Shown piece by piece: positions 6,214-9,089 of a stretch of DNA of 9,089 nt. The notes under the pieces are model-generated. The model was not told where the DNA came from and made no database searches. It saw nothing but the letters and a program-made list of their open reading frames with translations. This DNA is from Victivallales bacterium. Lineage in GTDB: Bacteria; Verrucomicrobiota; Lentisphaeria; Oligosphaerales; Oligosphaeraceae. Every line of letters begins with the position of its first letter. Positions within the stretch are counted from its first letter, which is position 1. Location of the stretch: NCBI GenBank assembly GCA_017431185.1, contig JAFRLP010000053.1, positions 1 through 9,089 on the forward strand, read 5' to 3'. A program made the translations under genes and the position numbers.

Positions 6214-7734
6214 ATGAGTCTGGATTTATCGCAACGGCGGAAGCATTGGCGGGAACTGGCGCAAAGGCTCACGCCATCCCTGCGCCATTGGAATGTCTCT
6301 CCTCTGGCGAGGGTGGCCCTGCGGAAGGATGCGTCCGCCTGGCAGGGAGTGGCGATGGAGCCCCTTGGCGCCGTTCCGCCAGCGCTGGAACTCTCCCCTG
6401 GAGAGACGGCGATTCTGGATTTTGGCGAACATCTGGTCGGGGAGGTGGAACTTGCGGTCGGCAATGCGGGGCAGGACTTTGACTCTCCCGTCATGTTGCG
6501 TTTTTTGGCCGCTGAGACTCCGTATGAACTCTCTTATCGTAGGGAAGATTATCAGGGCGGTCTTGCGGTGGGATGGATGCAGGAGGAGACGAGCCGCGTG
6601 ATGTCTCCGTCGCCTTGTGTGCGTCTGCCCAACCGGATGGCTCTGCGGTATCTGCTCATCGAGGCGCTGTCGGCGCCTGGACGGGCCGCCTTGTCCGATA
6701 TCCGGCTTCGGGCATCCAGCGCGGTCGGGGCGGAAATCCCCCCGCCCCCGCCGGGACTGGACGGGTTGGAGCAGAAAATCCACCAGACGGCATGCCGCAC
6801 GCTGCGCAACTGCATGCAGGGGGTCTTCGAGGACGGCCCCAAGCGCGACCGACGTCTCTGGCTGGGAGATTTGCGCCTTCAGGCGCTGGCCAACGCCGTG
6901 ACCTACCGCAATGCGGAACTGGTCGAGCGCTCCCTCTATCTGCTGGCCGCTGACACGGGGGACGACGGGCTGTTTCCCAGTTGCGCGTTTGAGACGGATT
7001 GCGGTCGCGGATGCCATGTGCTGGAGTATCCTCTGCTGCTGGCTCCCCTGCTGCTGGAGCATCTTCGGGCGTATGGCCGCAGGGAAATCGCGGAGGATTT
7101 GTTCGACCTTGCCGCCTGGCAATTTCACCTTCTGGAGCCTTTGATTGGACTTGATGGCCTGATGCGGGACGACCACCGTGCCTGGCTTGTCATCGACCAC
7201 TCCACCGCCTTGGAGAAGGAGACCGCCTTGCAGGGAGTCTTCATTTTTGCGCTGGAGGCTCTGGCGGCCTTGGCACGGGAATTGGGGCGGAGCGCGACGG
7301 AGGCTGCTTTCTGCGCTGAACGACTTCGGGAGGCTCTGCGTCGGCATCGCCTCGATGGCTGCCGAAAACTGTTCTTCTCCGGAAAAGCGCATCAGTTCTC
7401 GGTGGCCTCCCAGGTCTGGGCTGTGCTGGCTGGCGTGGTGCGTGGCGAGGCAGCGCGGGAACTGCTTTTCCGCACGATACGCTCGGCGGATGTGTTTCCG
7501 ATATGCTCACCCTATATGCAGCATTATTTTCTGGAGGCATGCCAGGCCTGTGGCGCCGTGGAATTGCAGCGCGCCGTCATTCGGGACTATTGGGGCGGAA
7601 TGGTGCGCACGGGCGCCAGCGCATTCTACGAGGTCTTCTCTCCCGACCAGCCCTTTTTCTCTCCGTATGGGGATGCCTGGGCCAATTCCGCCTGCCATGC
7701 CTGGAGCTGCACACCCGTCGTGTATCTGGTATAG
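6214..7734 (+). CDS. GH78-like alpha-L-rhamnosidase-related hydrolase
   Basis: This 506-residue protein has a short beta-rich N-terminal part (to about 175) and an alpha/alpha-barrel catalytic domain (about 185-506). The motif D207-GPKR-D212-RRLWLG-D219 lines up with the GH78 motif DCPQRERLGWTGD with the same internal spacing. The first and last Asp are kept, but the central Glu (E572 in the Bacillus RhaB enzyme, the proposed general acid) is Asp. Near the end, FYEVF with E473 and SACHAW with H495 match the second acidic residue and the following His-Trp of GH78. It is shorter than typical GH78 enzymes (700-1100 residues) because it lacks accessory carbohydrate-binding domains. No signal peptide is present, so it probably acts in the cytoplasm. 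The ATG is 8 nt after the DUF6259 stop without a clear Shine-Dalgarno, suggesting translational coupling. Rhamnose specificity is likely but unproven; another deoxy-sugar or uronate is possible. Confidence 0.8.
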   Translation: MSLDLSQRRKHWRELAQRLTPSLRHWNVSPLARVALRKDASAWQGVAMEPLGAVPPALELSPGETAILDFGEHLVGEVELAVGNAGQDFDSPVMLRFLAAETPYELSYRREDYQGGLAVGWMQEETSRVMSPSPCVRLPNRMALRYLLIEALSAPGRAALSDIRLRASSAVGAEIPPPPPGLDGLEQKIHQTACRTLRNCMQGVFEDGPKRDRRLWLGDLRLQALANAVTYRNAELVERSLYLLAADTGDDGLFPSCAFETDCGRGCHVLEYPLLLAPLLLEHLRAYGRREIAEDLFDLAAWQFHLLEPLIGLDGLMRDDHRAWLVIDHSTALEKETALQGVFIFALEALAALARELGRSATEAAFCAERLREALRRHRLDGCRKLFFSGKAHQFSVASQVWAVLAGVVRGEAARELLFRTIRSADVFPICSPYMQHYFLEACQACGAVELQRAVIRDYWGGMVRTGASAFYEVFSPDQPFFSPYGDAWANSACHAWSCTPVVYLV

Positions 7735-7763
7735 GAGGCGATTGCCTCGAACGAGTAAAGGTG

Positions 7764-7854
7764 GCGGCGGCGTCCTCGCCGCCGTCAACACAACGCAGGA
7801 AACGCGGTAGCGGCGGCGTCCTCGCCGCCGTCAACACAACGCAGGAAACGCGGT
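7764..7854 (+). repeat. Two tandem copies of a 46-bp hairpin-bearing repeat (REP-like)
   Basis: Bases 7764-7808 and 7810-7854 are identical over 45 bp, giving a 46-bp period with one unmatched base between. Each copy begins with a perfect GC-only hairpin: CGGCGGCG, TCCT loop, CGCCGCCG (stems 7765-7784 and 7811-7830). A single-stranded-looking tail of about 24 nt follows, containing GTCAACACAACGCAGGAAAC. No T tract follows, so classical termination is unlikely. The hairpins could still shield the 3' end of the operon mRNA. The perfect identity of the copies suggests a recent duplication. A decayed relative lies at 2793. Confidence 0.9.
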
Positions 7855-7868
7855 TTGTTTCATTGTAG

Positions 7869-7897
7869 TGGAAAAAACAGCCGCTGTCGGATATATT
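7869..7897 (+). promoter_or_regulatory. Candidate promoter of the araC-type gene
   Basis: TGGAAA (7869-7874, four of six to TTGACA) and TATATT (7892-7897, five of six) are separated by 17 bp. Transcription would start near 7904, about 50 nt before the coding start. The region is more AT-rich than the flanking genes. Confidence 0.35.
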
Positions 7898-7956
7898 GTA
7901 TTCGGCGTCTTTGGCATGACCGGAAACAATGACCCCTTTGAACTGATGCCTTTCCC

Positions 7957-8826
7957 ATGAAGCCGATATTTCAACGCACGCAGATGGCTTTGCTGTCTGG
8001 ACACAATTTCCCTGTCGCCTTGCTGAAGATGAACGATGAGGCGACCTTGGGACCAGAGCATCTGCATACCTTCTATGAACTGGTCATCATCACGGGTGGA
8101 AGCGGAGTTTGCAAGTGTGGCGGCAAAAGCCATCCGCTGAAGCCAGGCAATGTCTTTCTGGTGCCGCCCGGAGAGGCGCACGCCTTTACGGAGCAAAGGC
8201 GCCTGGCGTTGCTCAATGTGCTGTGGGATGCGGTGGCGCTTCCCGTGCAGACGTTGGACACCAGGCTTTTCCAGGAGTTTGTCACCTGCTTTCGCCATCA
8301 GGGAGAGGGGCGCAAGGGGGAGTTCGCCCTCATTGACGCATCCAGCCTTCTGAAGGCCGTGCGCCTTGCCGAGGCGATGGCCGAGGAACTGAATTCGGCG
8401 CGTCCTGGCTGCCTGCTGGCCGCAGCCGGCCATCTCTGTTCGCTCATCGCCTTTCTCAGCCGGTGCTATGCCGATTGCCGAAGCGAGCCGGAATGGGAGC
8501 GTTTGCAGATGGAGAAGGCGCTGAACTACCTTGAGTTGCACTATCCTGAAGAGATTGGGCGGGATGAACTGGCCAGGATGCTCCACATTTCCGCGCCTAC
8601 CTTCTACCGCCGTCTTCTTGGGGCGACGGGGATGACCTTTCGCGAATATCTTCAGCGGATTCGTCTTTCCCACGCGGAGAATCTACTGCGCAACACCTCG
8701 CTGTCGATTACGGAGATTGCGCATCGAACGGGTTTTTCCGACAGCAACCATTTCACCACGCAGTTTCATCGGCGCTTCGGCGTGCCGCCCCGTCAATATC
8801 GCAGGGAGAGGAGAACAGAATGTTGA
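7957..8826 (+). CDS. AraC-family transcriptional regulator with cupin sensor domain
   Basis: This 289-residue one-component sugar regulator has two modules. Residues about 15-90 form a cupin-like ligand-binding domain: H35/H37 in EHLHTFYEL, the GGKSHPLKPGNVFLVPPGEAH stretch with H75 being the typical second cupin box. Residues about 184-287 form the AraC DNA-binding domain with two helix-turn-helix units. The first is in RDELARMLHISAPTFYRRL, the second in SITEIAHRTGFSDSNHFTTQF, ending in the signature FGVPPRQYRRE. The layout matches RhaS/RhaR-type regulators, which fits the neighbouring rhamnosidase-like gene; this sugar assignment is inferred. An in-frame stop at 7939 rules out an earlier start, and 7957 is the first ATG. 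It lacks a clear Shine-Dalgarno but overlaps a 14-codon ORF by ATGA. Likely targets are the direct repeats at 2934 and perhaps the promoter at 8869. Confidence 0.93.
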   Translation: MKPIFQRTQMALLSGHNFPVALLKMNDEATLGPEHLHTFYELVIITGGSGVCKCGGKSHPLKPGNVFLVPPGEAHAFTEQRRLALLNVLWDAVALPVQTLDTRLFQEFVTCFRHQGEGRKGEFALIDASSLLKAVRLAEAMAEELNSARPGCLLAAAGHLCSLIAFLSRCYADCRSEPEWERLQMEKALNYLELHYPEEIGRDELARMLHISAPTFYRRLLGATGMTFREYLQRIRLSHAENLLRNTSLSITEIAHRTGFSDSNHFTTQFHRRFGVPPRQYRRERRTEC

Positions 8827-8851
8827 TATAATTGGTACAAAATCAATATCA
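8823..8851. promoter_or_regulatory. Weak inverted repeat upstream of the last promoter
   Basis: TGATAT (8824-8829) and ATATCA (8846-8851) are inverted and lie in an AT-rich stretch that starts at the araC stop codon. The centre is about 67 bp before the predicted start of the next transcript, a normal distance for an operator. The arms are only 6 bp, so chance is possible. Confidence 0.2.
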
Positions 8852-8868
8852 TTTGAGAGAAAATTGTA

Positions 8869-8897
8869 TTGGAAATAGTAGCGCACCCTGATATAGT
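8869..8897 (+). promoter_or_regulatory. Promoter of the gene starting at 9004
   Basis: TTGGAA (8869-8874, four of six) and TATAGT (8892-8897, five of six) are separated by 17 bp. The -10 is extended by TG at 8889-8890. Predicted transcription start is near 8904, leaving a leader of about 100 nt before the GTG, in which no other feature was recognised. Confidence 0.5.
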
Positions 8898-8992
8898 AAA
8901 GGACAAATACAAAATGACTGTTCGGGTGGGGCTTGGCTTGTGCCGTGGCCAGGGCCATTTGACAGTGGCGAGGGGAAGATGGCTCATCAGCT

Positions 8993-8998
8993 AGGAGA
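8993..8998 (+). promoter_or_regulatory. Ribosome binding site for the GTG at 9004
   Basis: AGGAGA ends 5 nt before GTG 9004. An in-frame TAG at 8992-8994 excludes any earlier start, so this site fixes the beginning of the gene. Confidence 0.65.
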
Positions 8999-9003
8999 CA
9001 AAG

Positions 9004-9089
9004 GTGCGTAGTTTTTTCGTTCTGATTTTGATGTCGGTCATCTCGACCGTGCTGTGCGGGGAGATTACGCTGGTGGAGAATGGACAGGC
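9004..9089 (+). CDS. Start of an exported protein (3' partial, function unassigned)
   Basis: Only 28 codons are in the window. They start with GTG and read MRSFFVLILMSVISTVLCGE, then ITLVENGQ. This is a good signal peptide (Arg2, a hydrophobic core, cleavage near VLCG-E) followed by the start of a mature chain. It has its own promoter and Shine-Dalgarno, which supports a real gene. A mature N-terminus of the xxLVENG(Q/K) type is familiar from secreted DUF4838 or glycosidase-like proteins of related bacteria. That match is too short to be more than a suggestion. Its place directly after the araC gene suggests it may be another target of that regulator. Confidence 0.65.
   Translation, partial: MRSFFVLILMSVISTVLCGEITLVENGQ

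Noticed and set aside
6226..7392. Long open frame (388 codons) on the - strand
   Set aside because: It is opposite the GH78-like gene, whose + frame carries clear catalytic motifs; the antisense product is Gln/Arg-rich and unlike any family.
7764..7854. CRISPR array
   Set aside because: There are only two units, separated by one unmatched base; there is no spacer, no further repeat and no cas gene.
7765..7860. Intrinsic terminator formed by the repeat hairpins
   Set aside because: The stems are strong, but neither is followed by a run of T; the sequence after each stem is GTCAACACAACG.
7831..8673. Open frame (280 codons) on the - strand opposite the AraC-type gene
   Set aside because: The + strand encodes an unmistakable AraC protein; the antisense frame shows no domain and runs into the repeat region.
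8945..8957. TGGCC/GGCCA short hairpin as terminator of the AraC-type gene
   Set aside because: The stem is 5 bp with a 2-nt loop and no T tract follows.

Overview
The window reads as a GC-rich chromosomal segment from the PVC superphylum, most likely Lentisphaerota (Victivallis-like). This rests on family recognition only. The signs are a Gly-less [17 protein letters not shown] pseudopilin with a C-terminal H-x9-DG motif, set directly before carbohydrate-active genes; a DUF6259-type glycosidase-like protein; a short GH78-like rhamnosidase; and a cupin/AraC regulator. No tRNA, rRNA, CRISPR array or insertion sequence was seen.

Left part (1-2753): the 3' end of an outer-membrane secretin gene (GspD/PilQ type) runs rightward into a clear intrinsic terminator. 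It converges with a leftward dsbD-like gene for a membrane thiol-disulfide reductase, whose C-terminal thioredoxin domain ends early.

Middle (2754-7734): a divergent intergenic region carries a degenerate dispersed repeat, a strong 21-bp-spaced direct repeat that looks like an AraC-type operator, and an extended -10 promoter. These precede a tight three-gene operon: pseudopilin-like protein, secreted DUF6259 protein, and cytosolic GH78-like hydrolase (gaps of about 18 and 8 nt).

Right part (7735-9089): two 46-bp-period copies of a hairpin-bearing repeat follow the operon. Next comes an AraC-family regulator, then a promoter and the first 28 codons of another exported protein. The working model is a small regulated saccharide-utilisation locus. 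A surface or secreted glycosidase would act outside, a rhamnosidase-like enzyme would finish the oligosaccharide inside, the AraC protein would sense the sugar, and the pseudopilin would have an unknown surface or secretion role.

The most interesting signals are the operator-like direct repeat, the repeat family with a diverged third copy beside dsbD, the Glu-to-Asp change in the GH78 catalytic motif, and the truncated DsbD.
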